Shown: positions 29,261 to 37,860 of the stretch, one piece after another | Layout of the letters: every line of letters begins with the position of its first letter | How positions within the stretch are numbered: position 1 is the stretch's first letter | Origin: Kordia sp. | Lineage (GTDB): Bacteria > Bacteroidota > Bacteroidia > Flavobacteriales > Flavobacteriaceae | NCBI RefSeq assembly: GCF_022447245.1 | Contig: NZ_JAKVBC010000043.1 | Coordinates: forward strand, 1-39,422 | DNA length: 39,422 nucleotides | Reading direction: 5' to 3' | Made by a program: the position numbers and the translations under genes | Notes under the pieces: model-generated | What the model saw: the letters and a program-made list of their open reading frames with translations, nothing else | Database searches by the model: none | What the model was told of the DNA's origin: nothing

Positions 29261-31255
29261 TTGAAAATACTAGATAGATACATACTCAAGAGTTATCTCT
29301 TAACATTCCTTACCGTGTTTGTAATATTTATGTTCATATTTATATTACAAACCGTATGGCTTTTTATAGGAGAATTGGCTGGAAAAGGTTTAGACGTAGG
29401 AATCATTTTCAAATTCCTGCTCTACACAGCACCTAAGTTAATTCCTCTGGTACTTCCGTTAAGTATCTTAGTATCTTCTATCATGACCTTTGGTCGCTTT
29501 GCAGAAAGCTACGAGTTTGCTGCAATGAAATCTACTGGTATTTCGTTACAACGTGCCATGCGAAGTCTAATCGTATTTATTGTATTACTCGGTATTGGAA
29601 CATTTTTCTTTAATAACAATGTCATTCCTTGGTCAGAATTTAAACAATACAATCTTCGTAAAAATTTAGCCAAGAAAAAGCCTGCACTAGCTATAGGTGA
29701 AGGTGTTTTTAATGATATTGGAAACATCAATATTAAGGTCGATAGAAAGCACGGTGATAATGATCAGCTTCTAGAGAAAGTAATCATTCATGAGAAATCG
29801 AATGACAAGAAAAATAGAGTTGTATTAAAATCGAAAAGTGGTGAACTGAAAAGTAGTCCTGATTCTGATATCCTGCAAATGGTATTGTTTGATGGAAATC
29901 GCTATGAAGATGTAAAATCGACAGATCCAAAGGAAATTTTGCGCATGCAACATGCCAAAGTATCCTTTGAAAAATACACCATGAATATTGATTTGCGTGA
30001 AATGAACAAAGTAGATCTGGATGCCACAGATTACAACACGTATAAAATGCTCTCGGTAAGACAACTGATCGATTCTACTGCATCGGATCAACACAAATAC
30101 GATCAAGCAAAAATAGGTTTTGGTAACAACATGTATAAACGAACTGGAGTTATAATCGTAGAAAAAGATTCTACCAATAGAGTCCCGCTCGATTCTATCA
30201 AAACTACAGATAACATTTTAGACCTGCTTTCTTTAAAAAATAAAAAACGTGCATTGGATGTTTCTATAACCAGTATAAAAGGACGTCGTACCACACTTGA
30301 AAACAACGAGAACCGTTTTAAACGCATGGAGAAAAAAATAAATCATCATAAGATATTTATGCATGATAAATTTGCCGTTGCCATTGCGTGTATCATTCTA
30401 TTCTTTGTGGGTGCGCCCTTAGGAGCCATTATCCGTAAAGGTGGGATTGGACTGCCAATGGTAATCGCTATATGTTTATTCTTAGCGTATCACTTTATTG
30501 GAATTTTTGGAAAAAACAGTGCTGAAGACGGTAGTATTCCTCCTTGGCTCGGTACATGGTTGTCCACAATGATTATGTTCCCTTTGAGTATTTACTTTAC
30601 ACGTAGAGCAACTTCTGATCAAGGATTGTTTAGTTTCTCACTAAAAGAATTGTTTGTAAAACTTAAAGATGAAGATGAAGAAGGTGAAAAAGAGGTTCAA
30701 TTAGCAGAAATTACTGAAGCTGACAGACAAAGTACTCAGAAATTTAATGCCTTAAGCGATCCTCAATTAATGGATGTTGTAAAAAATTATCGTCAATATA
30801 ACTATTCAGAAGGAGAACGAAGTTTGGCAATCAACCTATTGGAAGATCGTGGAATTTCTCAACGTCGTCTAAAAGTATTAGGCTTTTTTGAAAACAAAAA
30901 ATACAATAATGCCAAAGAAGCGCAAGATACGTTTAAGAAAAACTCAAAAAAGGCATTTTTCTATTACATTCCAACTATTATTATTGGCTTAGCTCTTCCT
31001 ATTTTAAATAATAATATAGAAATGCCTATCTGGATCTTCATAAGTTTACTAATTATAAGTATACTTTGTTCATTAGTATATATGTATTACTTTATAAAAT
31101 CTCTTTTCAATTATCAATCAATACATGATGCATTGAATGAAAAATTAAGTGGAGGAAGTATTTTGGGACTTATTTTAATAGGAATCCCTCTGTACTTTTT
31201 AATCTACTTTTACACACTACAAAACACAAAAGAGAAAATGAAGCAATTAAACTGA
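29261..31255 (+). CDS. LptF/LptG-family permease with C-terminal extension
   Basis: 664 residues, TTG start (TTGAAAATACTAGATAGA reads MKILDR, the family opening). Core: three N-terminal helices, a periplasmic jellyroll-type domain (about 125-360), three C-terminal helices, as in the LPS-export ABC permeases. Beyond the normal end (about residue 450) there is an extra 200-residue tail: an acidic linker, a helical soluble part and two or three more membrane segments (about 565-580, 588-615, 630-650). Works with LptB; lolA just upstream is also an outer-membrane biogenesis gene. Whether it is LptF or LptG is not settled. Confidence 0.88.
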   Translation: MKILDRYILKSYLLTFLTVFVIFMFIFILQTVWLFIGELAGKGLDVGIIFKFLLYTAPKLIPLVLPLSILVSSIMTFGRFAESYEFAAMKSTGISLQRAMRSLIVFIVLLGIGTFFFNNNVIPWSEFKQYNLRKNLAKKKPALAIGEGVFNDIGNINIKVDRKHGDNDQLLEKVIIHEKSNDKKNRVVLKSKSGELKSSPDSDILQMVLFDGNRYEDVKSTDPKEILRMQHAKVSFEKYTMNIDLREMNKVDLDATDYNTYKMLSVRQLIDSTASDQHKYDQAKIGFGNNMYKRTGVIIVEKDSTNRVPLDSIKTTDNILDLLSLKNKKRALDVSITSIKGRRTTLENNENRFKRMEKKINHHKIFMHDKFAVAIACIILFFVGAPLGAIIRKGGIGLPMVIAICLFLAYHFIGIFGKNSAEDGSIPPWLGTWLSTMIMFPLSIYFTRRATSDQGLFSFSLKELFVKLKDEDEEGEKEVQLAEITEADRQSTQKFNALSDPQLMDVVKNYRQYNYSEGERSLAINLLEDRGISQRRLKVLGFFENKKYNNAKEAQDTFKKNSKKAFFYYIPTIIIGLALPILNNNIEMPIWIFISLLIISILCSLVYMYYFIKSLFNYQSIHDALNEKLSGGSILGLILIGIPLYFLIYFYTLQNTKEKMKQLN

Positions 31256-31641
31256 AAAAAATCTAATTTATTTACTTATTGGGTAACAGTACTATGGTTT
31301 TCCAACGTCACTTCACAACCAAAACTTTACATCATGATAAAAAAGACTGAGGCGCATGAAGCCTAACAGGAAATCGATAAAGAAACTAAAAAGATGCAAG
31401 TAGCTATTTAATTTGAACTTGTCTTTATTTTAATGGAGAAAAGTGGGTTTACTGCTAAAAATCTTCTAGCGTAAGCGCAAAATTGTAAACTTTTATTGTA
31501 CATATCTAATACACATATAATAGAAGTTTTTCTCACTATACCTTTTATACTTTGGTAAAATACTTACATCAATCTTTACGATCTTTTTATAAAGCAGATT
31601 GAATAAGAATCCTTATTTTTGTAAGCAAATTAGATTCAAAA
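31256..31641. other. 386-nt intergenic region between lpt gene and ribBA
   Basis: No convincing gene. Only short open frames are seen, such as an 18-codon frame and MIKKTEAHEA ended by a stop, and the latter frame stays lysine/glutamate-rich for another 15 codons, which may be a relic. A TATTTTTG (-7 type) at 31614-31621 would start ribBA transcription about 15 nt before its ATG. No terminator and no FMN-riboswitch-like fold were recognised. Confidence 0.4.
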
Positions 31642-32790
31642 ATGACAACAACTACAAAAGTGAAAACCGATACACAATTACATAGCATCCACGAAGCTAT
31701 TGAAGACATTAGACAAGGAAAAGTAATTATTGTAGTTGACGATGAAAATCGTGAAAATGAAGGTGATTTTTTAGCTGCTGCTGAAAAAGTGACGCCCGAA
31801 ATGATCAACTTTATGGCAACACATGGTCGTGGACTTATCTGCGCTCCTCTAACAGAAAATCGTTGTAAAGAGTTACAACTCGGAATGATGGTGAGTAATA
31901 ATACCGATCCGATGGAAACGGCTTTTACCATTTCTGTAGATTTGAAAGGAAATGGCGTTACAACTGGAATTTCTGCTTCCGATCGTTCCAAAACCATTCA
32001 AGCATTAATTGATAAAAACACGAGACCGTTTGACTTAGCGCGTCCTGGGCATATTTTCCCATTAAAAGCAAAAGAAGGTGGCGTACTACGTAGAACTGGT
32101 CATACGGAGGCTGCGATTGATTTTGCACGTTTGGCTGGTTTACAACCTGCAGGTGTGATAGTAGAAATCATGAATGAAGATGGTACTATGGCACGTTTGC
32201 CACAATTGCTAGAAGTTGCTAAGAATTTTGATCTAAAGATCGTTTCTATTGAAGACTTGGTTGCCTACCGAATGGAGCACGATTCTTTGATTGAAAAGAA
32301 AGAAGATTTTAATATACAAACACGTTTTGGAGATTTTCGTATGCGAGCGTATTTACAAACAACCAATAATCGTGTACATATTGCCCTAACAAAAGGAAGT
32401 TGGTCTACAGACGAACCTGTATTGACACGTATCAATTCTACTTTAGTGAACGACGACATCTTAGGAACGTTGACTAACAACGCAGATAAAAAGTTAGATG
32501 ATATGTTCCGTTTGATTAATGAAGAAGGAAAAGGTGCAATCATCTTTATCAACCAAGATCATAGTTCGCTGAATTTACTACACCGAATCAAAGAATTAAA
32601 AGCATTACAAAACGATGGTGAATACAAAGCACCAAAGATTAAAATGGACTCGAAAGACTTTGGAATTGGTGCGCAAATTCTACATGATATCAATATTAGC
32701 AAAATCCGATTGGTGACGAATACACATCAAGAAAAACGTGTAGGTATGATTGGGTATGGTTTGGAGATTGTGGATTACGTATCTTACTAG
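31642..32790 (+). CDS. ribB: RibBA-like: DHBP synthase with degenerate GTP cyclohydrolase II half
   Basis: 382 residues. Residues 12-215 form 3,4-dihydroxy-2-butanone-4-phosphate synthase with the acidic loop VVDDENRENEGDF (31-43) and HTEAAIDFARLAGLQPAGVIVEI, making the four-carbon unit of riboflavin from ribulose 5-phosphate. Residues 225-382 align with GTP cyclohydrolase II in layout, but the Zn-binding Cys cluster (C...CDC in active enzymes) is absent: the matching region reads VHIALTKGSWSTDEP...INSTL with no Cys at all. So only the RibB half should be active, and a separate RibA is expected elsewhere. Confidence 0.88.
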   Translation: MTTTTKVKTDTQLHSIHEAIEDIRQGKVIIVVDDENRENEGDFLAAAEKVTPEMINFMATHGRGLICAPLTENRCKELQLGMMVSNNTDPMETAFTISVDLKGNGVTTGISASDRSKTIQALIDKNTRPFDLARPGHIFPLKAKEGGVLRRTGHTEAAIDFARLAGLQPAGVIVEIMNEDGTMARLPQLLEVAKNFDLKIVSIEDLVAYRMEHDSLIEKKEDFNIQTRFGDFRMRAYLQTTNNRVHIALTKGSWSTDEPVLTRINSTLVNDDILGTLTNNADKKLDDMFRLINEEGKGAIIFINQDHSSLNLLHRIKELKALQNDGEYKAPKIKMDSKDFGIGAQILHDINISKIRLVTNTHQEKRVGMIGYGLEIVDYVSY

Positions 32791-32958
32791 ACTTACTATT
32801 ACTGATACGGCTTTGCCTTGGGAAAGCTTCGCTTTAGATCATTAGACTTGCTTTGCTGTTACCACTCGCAACTTTTCTACATTATCTATGTTTGCATCAA
32901 CACTGATTTGATTGTAACTATTTGATAATTTTTTGTTACTTCCAAAATTGGATTGATT

Positions 32959-33697
32959 TCAAAACTTAGACTTTTCAATACTACTATTTTCAATTTCTTT
33001 AAGTATTTCTGTTTCTTCTAATTTTAATTTGTTGATGAATTTGTTATGTAATTCTAGGTTAATTTCGCCATATACAAAACGCTCCTTGACTTTTTACATT
33101 TTTTCCTTAATAGTATTTAGATTGTATTTTAAATACTCTAAAACATCCTTATTTGATTCGTTGAAATAATCAAAAGTGAATTTCATTTGTAGCTTTAATG
33201 GAGCGATTAATTTTTCATCTATTTGAAATGTAGCTAAAAAGGTTATGAACTTTTCATTTAGCTTTTCAGCACGATTGTACCCGCAACAACCTTTTGTATG
33301 ATCTCTGTAATATGCTAGGTTGTATTTTTTTTCTATATATCCCGTAATTGGTTTACCGCAGGCATCACACTTTACAAATCCCCTCATTGGTAAGTTTGGA
33401 TTGTTCTTACGTTGTTTACTTCTTATCCCGTTTTTCTCGGTGTTGATATTATTTACTTTAGAGAACAATTCTTTTGAAACAATAGGCTTGTGATTTCCTT
33501 TGATAATTTTACCATCAAGTAAACGGTTTGCAAGTAATCCGCAATAGATTGGATTTCTAAATATACGCGTCATGTATTGTCTTTGTATAGTTAACTCACA
33601 TTTCTTTTGGCGTTTGATAATCTCAACATTTGATATACTTTCGTTTGCTTTCCATTCAAAAGCTTTGCGTGTAAGTTTTGCTTTGTCACTATGTATC
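32959..33697 (-). pseudogene. Serine recombinase remnant (C-terminal part, nonsense codon)
   Basis: Remnant of a large serine recombinase. From the junction at about 33697 it reads KAKLTRKAFEWKANESIS, recombinase-domain residues (IFRNPIYCGLLANRLLDG), then a zinc ribbon (CDACGKPITG...CCGYN) and a coiled coil. The catalytic resolvase domain is absent: upstream bases encode another protein. A TAA at 33094-33096 interrupts the coiled coil, after which the same frame continues KVKERFVYGEINLELHNKF for 44 codons to TGA at 32959. An ATG at 33729 is in frame but reads the neighbouring gene out of frame. Two lesions make it a dead relic of a mobile element. Confidence 0.82.
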
Positions 33698-34270
33698 AAA
33701 CTGTGCACTTCCAGCTGCAACCACCGCAATTTCTGGTTGATACTTCTTTAGAGCTTCATCCACTGCATCAATATAAATTGTATCTGAACTGATGTAGATA
33801 GAAGGTACATTTGGCAATTCAATATAAAAACCCATTACATTCCCCATAGGTTCTGCGATAGAACCATATCCGTGTTTAGCTGGAATTCCTTCTATAGTTC
33901 CTCCAAGAAATGAGGTTTTCTTTTTATATGAAAGCGCATTTACAATGTGTAAGCCTTTCTTTTTCAGTATTTTTTCATCTTTACAACTACAAGTAACAGG
34001 AATTTCTTTTTCCTTTAAAAACGTAATTGCTGCGGTATCTAAATGATCTGGATGTCTATGTGTAATAAGACAATGTGTTACTTTTTGCAATATATACCGA
34101 CTAACTTCTGGAAGCGTCACCATAGGATTTCTTTGCATTTTTGCTCTAGAAAAAAAAGTGGTGGCATTAGTTCCTTTATCACCCAACATTGGATCGACTA
34201 AAATTACTTGTGAAGTCGTTTCTATAACTAACGTTACGTTTCTAATATGATGTATTTTTAACATGTGCAT
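33689..34270 (-). pseudogene. Metallo-beta-lactamase-fold hydrolase, 3' truncated
   Basis: 193 residues of an MBL-fold protein (UlaG/YtkL-like). The metal motif LITHRHPDHLD (H.H.DH) and later ISSDTIYID are present, but the protein ends at PEIAVVAAGSAQFDT, where homologues continue with about 50 more residues including the last metal-binding His region. The stop TAG lies in DNA that belongs to the recombinase remnant, so the 3' end has been replaced at about 33697. Start could be ATG 34270 or 34264. Probably non-functional. It follows the Crp-like gene on the same strand. Confidence 0.78.
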
Positions 34271-34321
34271 TTATTTTTACACAAAGAAATTGCATGCTAA
34301 AATGATACACATTGATTCAAA

Positions 34322-34898
34322 TCAAGAAATACGTTTTCGTATTCTACTCAAGATTTCTGGTGTGATATTTAAATACGAAGCAATATGATATTGTGGTACT
34401 TTTTGTAGCCAAGTTGGTTTGTAAATCAATAGTTCTTTATAAAGATCTTCGGGTGTTTTTTGTAATTCTATTGTATTCTGGCAGTTCTCGTTGCCTAAAT
34501 AATTTTTGAAAGGCATCTTTCACAAAATCTTTTCCACAAGCATACTTTTCCAAATGCGCTCTGAATGTCGCTTTATCAATTGCCAACAATTCTACTTTAG
34601 ACAAGCACTCTTTAAACTTTCGTGTTGGCAAGTAATTATTGAAAGCTAATAAGTCTGTAATAAACTGTGGTTTTGTATAAAAATTGATATTTGTCTCTTT
34701 GGTTTCTGAAGCATAGTACTCTCTGATGATTCCATGATTCAGAAAGCGCAAATACTTTTCTTGTTGAGCTTCTTCTAAAATAAGTACTCCTTTTTCATCA
34801 GTTTTCACAGAAAAAGCAGCAAATAACTCTTGCAATCCTTCTTGATTCAAAGGATGTTGCGTTTCAAAGAATTTTGCTATTTCAACAAGTGATGACAT
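34322..34898 (-). pseudogene. Crp/Fnr-family regulator with +1 frameshift
   Basis: A cNMP-binding regulator split into two frames. Residues 1-142 (MSSLVEIAKFFETQHPLNQ...FRQRELPEYNRITK) are the cyclic-nucleotide domain; the frame then runs to NTRRSL and stops. The next frame supplies KTPEDLYKELLIYKPTWLQKVPQYHIASYLNITPEILSRIRKRIS, the expected HTH tail. Removing one base from the six-base T-run at 34456-34461 joins ITKTPEDLYKE as in the family. Either a true slippage mutation, phase variation, or a sequencing error. Lies 4 nt after degT and before the broken MBL gene. Confidence 0.82.
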
Positions 34899-34902
34899 AC
34901 AT

Positions 34903-36099
34903 TTAGGAAACTGAAGCTAAGATTACCTCGCGCATTTTTTGAGCTCTTGTTTTGACTTCTTCATCTGTCCATGACATTTTAATCAAACAAGAAATATTAC
35001 GTGCTATGTAATGATCAGACTGATCAAAGGTTTTGCTATCTAAATACTGCATTCCTTCCTTTACTTCTTGCGAAATTGGATACAATGATTTTAGTTCTTT
35101 TAAATGTTCCCATTTACGAATGTAGTGCCAATTATTATCATAATAATGAAAACATACATCGATACCATTTTCTTTGAATCCTGCCATGACTTTACGTGCA
35201 GTTTCTAAATCAGGCATAAAGAAATTTAAGAAGGCATAACTTTCTTCTCCGCCTGCTGGAACTGTTCTAAATGTGACTTCAGAAATATCCGCTAACGCCT
35301 CTCTTAAAACCGTATAGTTCTTCTTTTGAATACTCAAAAATTCTGGCAAACGGCGTACTTGTGCTAAACCAACTGCGGCGTTTAATTCAGAGATTCTAAA
35401 ATTATATCCTAAAAACGGATGTGTTTCGGCTCCTCTATCATTTCCGACATGATCGTGCCCATGATCACTATAATGATCGGCATTTACAGAATACTTACTA
35501 TTGTTTGTAATGATAGCTCCACCTTCTCCGCAAGTCATTGTTTTTACAAAATCGAACGAAAAACAACCTACATCACCAATGCTTCCTAAAGCTTTTCCTT
35601 TATAGGTTCCGCCAATTGCCTGACAAGCATCTTCTACCAAGATTAGATGATGTTCATCACAAATCGCTTTGATAGCATCTAAATTTGCCATACTTCCGCA
35701 CATGTGCACTGGCATGATTGCTTTTGTCTTTGGCGTAATAGCTTTTCGAATCGCTGCTGGATCTAACGTAAGTGTATCATCAATATCTACTAACACAGGA
35801 ATAGCGCCTAACATCATAATAGCCTCAAAACTTGCTACAAATGTAAACGTTGGCATAATTACCTCATCTCCTGCTCCAATACCTGTAATTGCTAATGCAA
35901 CAGAAACTGCTGCGGTTCCACTAGAAACCAATTGTGCATGTTGTACATTAAACTGCGCTTCTAAGGCATGTTCTAGTTCTTTTGCTTTCCAGTGTCCGTT
36001 ACGCATTCCATCAAATCCGTAACGCATCAATACGCCGCTATCTAATACATCGTGTACTTCTTTGCGTTCTGCATCGCTAAACAATTCAAATCCAGGCAT
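34903..36099 (-). CDS. DegT/DnrJ/EryC1/StrS aminotransferase family protein
   Basis: 398 residues, PLP-dependent. Schiff-base Lys186 in CFSFDFVKTMTCGEGGA, Asp157 in LVEDACQAIGG, cofactor phosphate loop SSGTAAVSVAL (59-69). Members transaminate sugar-nucleotide ketones (or, in fewer cases, other substrates such as amino-glycan precursors). Sugar-nucleotide neighbours are absent, so the substrate is unknown. It is first in a minus-strand unit followed by the frameshifted Crp regulator and the truncated MBL gene; unlike those it looks intact. Confidence 0.88.
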   Translation of the reverse strand: MPGFELFSDAERKEVHDVLDSGVLMRYGFDGMRNGHWKAKELEHALEAQFNVQHAQLVSSGTAAVSVALAITGIGAGDEVIMPTFTFVASFEAIMMLGAIPVLVDIDDTLTLDPAAIRKAITPKTKAIMPVHMCGSMANLDAIKAICDEHHLILVEDACQAIGGTYKGKALGSIGDVGCFSFDFVKTMTCGEGGAIITNNSKYSVNADHYSDHGHDHVGNDRGAETHPFLGYNFRISELNAAVGLAQVRRLPEFLSIQKKNYTVLREALADISEVTFRTVPAGGEESYAFLNFFMPDLETARKVMAGFKENGIDVCFHYYDNNWHYIRKWEHLKELKSLYPISQEVKEGMQYLDSKTFDQSDHYIARNISCLIKMSWTDEEVKTRAQKMREVILASVS

Positions 36100-36140
36100 A
36101 ATATTCTTAGTTTTTATTTAGAGGAGATTTTTGAACATTA

Positions 36141-36181
36141 AAAAACCTCTTTTCTGGCTACAAAAGTATAGAAAAGAGGTT
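36141..36181 (-). terminator. Terminator of periplasmic thioredoxin gene, with embedded -7 element
   Basis: AACCTCTTTTCT (36144-36155) pairs exactly with AGAAAAGAGGTT (36170-36181); the minus-strand product is followed by a T-run. Its 14-nt loop contains, on the minus strand, TACTTTTG (36168-36161), a full -7 match that may start degT transcription. No TTG partner was found at normal spacing. Confidence 0.75.
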
Positions 36182-36200
36182 ATTTTTTACGTGATTCTTA

Positions 36201-36656
36201 TTAATAGTTTTTTAAAACTTTTTCAATAAACTTGTAATGTCTATCTGTATTTCGCATCATATTATACGACATGATATTATCCAATTCTTTTCCTTTGTGA
36301 TTTACGGCTACAATATTTGGAAATTTATTTTTGGTATTGTATTTCCTGGCTAGCTTTTGGTTTTGTTGACGTTGTTCGTCGGTAATGATATCGATACGTC
36401 TAGGAAAATCAGCCATGACTAACACAAAATCCTTTGATTTTTCTTTGAATTTTTCTGTGTAAAAGAAATCCTCTTTAAGCATTTTACATGGTGGACACCA
36501 ATCGCTTCCTGTAAAATAGATTAAAATTGGTTTTTTCTCCTTCTTTGCAATTTTCTTTGCTTCTTCAAAATCTGTCAGCCAATCTAACTTTACCTCTTCT
36601 TGCGCTACGGCAGAAAATCCAATAAAAAATGTGGCTAAAAAAAGTAATTTCTTCAT
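36201..36656 (-). CDS. Exported thioredoxin-fold protein
   Basis: 151 residues. Sec signal MKKLLFLATFFIGFSAVAQ, then a thioredoxin_7-type domain with WCPPC (Cys54, Cys57) in YFTGSDWCPPCKMLKEDFF and a KFPNIVAVNHKGKEL strand containing the cis-Pro. Periplasmic disulfide reductase or isomerase by inference; partners not evident. Own terminator; the gap to the nitroreductase gene is about 70 bp, so it may be a separate unit. Confidence 0.88.
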   Translation of the reverse strand: MKKLLFLATFFIGFSAVAQEEVKLDWLTDFEEAKKIAKKEKKPILIYFTGSDWCPPCKMLKEDFFYTEKFKEKSKDFVLVMADFPRRIDIITDEQRQQNQKLARKYNTKNKFPNIVAVNHKGKELDNIMSYNMMRNTDRHYKFIEKVLKNY

Positions 36657-36727
36657 GTGTGTTTTGTATTACGGCGGTAAAAATATATATATGTTTATGG
36701 TATTAAAACAAGAATCTTGCCAAAATA

Positions 36728-37357
36728 TTACAATTCTAACACACTTTCTGCAACGGTTTTGCGTACTTTCTTAAAATCAGAAAACATATCATCTTCAGCT
36801 CTATATCCAACTGGCAATACTAAAACGGAGGAAAGTCCATGCGCTTCCAAACCTAAAATTTCATTGTACTTTTCAGGAACAAAGCCTTCCATCGGACATG
36901 AATCAATCTTTTCCATACCACAGACTGTCAACAAATTCCCTAGAGCTATATATGCTTGTTTTGACGACCATGTTTGTAATTCTTCTTGTGTTTTATCTTT
37001 AAAAGAATTTTTCATGAAGTCCTTAAAAGGGTTCAAAATATCATCTGGCGTATTTCTGATGGCTTTAACACGATCAAAATACGAATCGACATACGCTTCG
37101 TCTACCGTATTTTCAATGCAAATCACCAATAAATGAGAGGCATCTGCTACTTGACGTTGGTTCCAAGAGTGAGCTACTAATTGTTCTTGCAGCTCTTTAT
37201 TTTTAATCACTACCAAACGAATTGGTTGTAAACCATACGAAGTTGCCGTTAAATTAAAAGCTTCTTTAAGTGTATCTATCTGTGCATCATCTAAAAAACG
37301 ATTTGCATCAAACTTTTTCGTTGCATATCTCCATTTTAGACCGTCTATTATCTGCAT
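36728..37357 (-). CDS. Nitroreductase family NAD(P)H-dependent oxidoreductase
   Basis: 209 residues, FMN-dependent NfsB-like fold. N-terminal RYATKKFDANR (FMN phosphate contacts), SYGLQPIRLVVI, KQAYIALGNLL and a C-terminal VLPVGYRAEDD...RKTVAESV. Reduces nitroaromatics or quinones in vitro; physiological substrate unknown. Upstream, TACATTTG (37397-37390, minus strand) matches the -7 element and would give a leader of about 25 nt. Confidence 0.9.
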   Translation of the reverse strand: MQIIDGLKWRYATKKFDANRFLDDAQIDTLKEAFNLTATSYGLQPIRLVVIKNKELQEQLVAHSWNQRQVADASHLLVICIENTVDEAYVDSYFDRVKAIRNTPDDILNPFKDFMKNSFKDKTQEELQTWSSKQAYIALGNLLTVCGMEKIDSCPMEGFVPEKYNEILGLEAHGLSSVLVLPVGYRAEDDMFSDFKKVRKTVAESVLEL

Positions 37358-37470
37358 ATATCCTATCTTTGATTTTTAAATATTTACAGCAAATGTAACG
37401 ATATCTTCCTAGGAATATTGATGATTCGTTATAAATTAAACCAATTGCTCAATAACAAAATACTTTAGTC

Positions 37471-37860
37471 ATGGATGCAGAGATCAAAGAGCGCATAGAA
37501 CGATCAGAAACAAGAATATTTAAAGCCATATTTCCAAACACTACCAATCATTATAATACCTTATTTGGAGGAACTGCCTTGCAGCTTATGGATGAGGTTT
37601 CGTTTATCTGTGCCACGCGTTTTAGCCGTAAAAAAGTAGTCACCGTTTCTTCAGACAAAGTTGACTTCAAGAAATCTATTCCAGAAGGGTCTATTGTTGA
37701 ACTTGTTGCCACTGTGACCAAAGTAGGAAATACAAGCTGTGAAGTAACCGTCGATATCTTTAAAGAAAAGATGTATGATTATTCCCGTGAAAAAGCCGTG
37801 ACAGGAAAGTTTACCTTTGTAGCTTTAGATGATGATAAAAAAGCAATTTCTATTGTTTAG
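37471..37860 (+). CDS. Acyl-CoA thioesterase, hotdog fold
   Basis: 129 residues. TLFGGTALQLMDEVSFICATRFSRKKVVTVSSDKVDF is the YciA/BACH-type acyl-CoA hydrolase motif, with the catalytic Asp in MDEV and the following SSDKVDFKKSIPEGS loop. Hydrolyses acyl-CoA to free fatty acid and CoA; chain preference unknown. Slightly short because it lacks the Lys-rich tail of some relatives. Its last 11 bases overlap the end of the convergent TSUP gene. Confidence 0.9.
   Translation: MDAEIKERIERSETRIFKAIFPNTTNHYNTLFGGTALQLMDEVSFICATRFSRKKVVTVSSDKVDFKKSIPEGSIVELVATVTKVGNTSCEVTVDIFKEKMYDYSREKAVTGKFTFVALDDDKKAISIV

Noticed and set aside
31400-31641. FMN riboswitch upstream of ribBA
   Set aside because: No conserved RFN-type helices or AGGG-rich junction were seen, and the -7 element at 31614 leaves a leader too short for one.
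33094-33729. A 211-residue recombinase gene starting at ATG 33729
   Set aside because: Its first ten or so residues (MRWLQLEVHS) are the MBL-fold gene read out of frame; recombinase sequence starts only at about 33697 and lacks the catalytic domain, so it is a remnant and not a gene.
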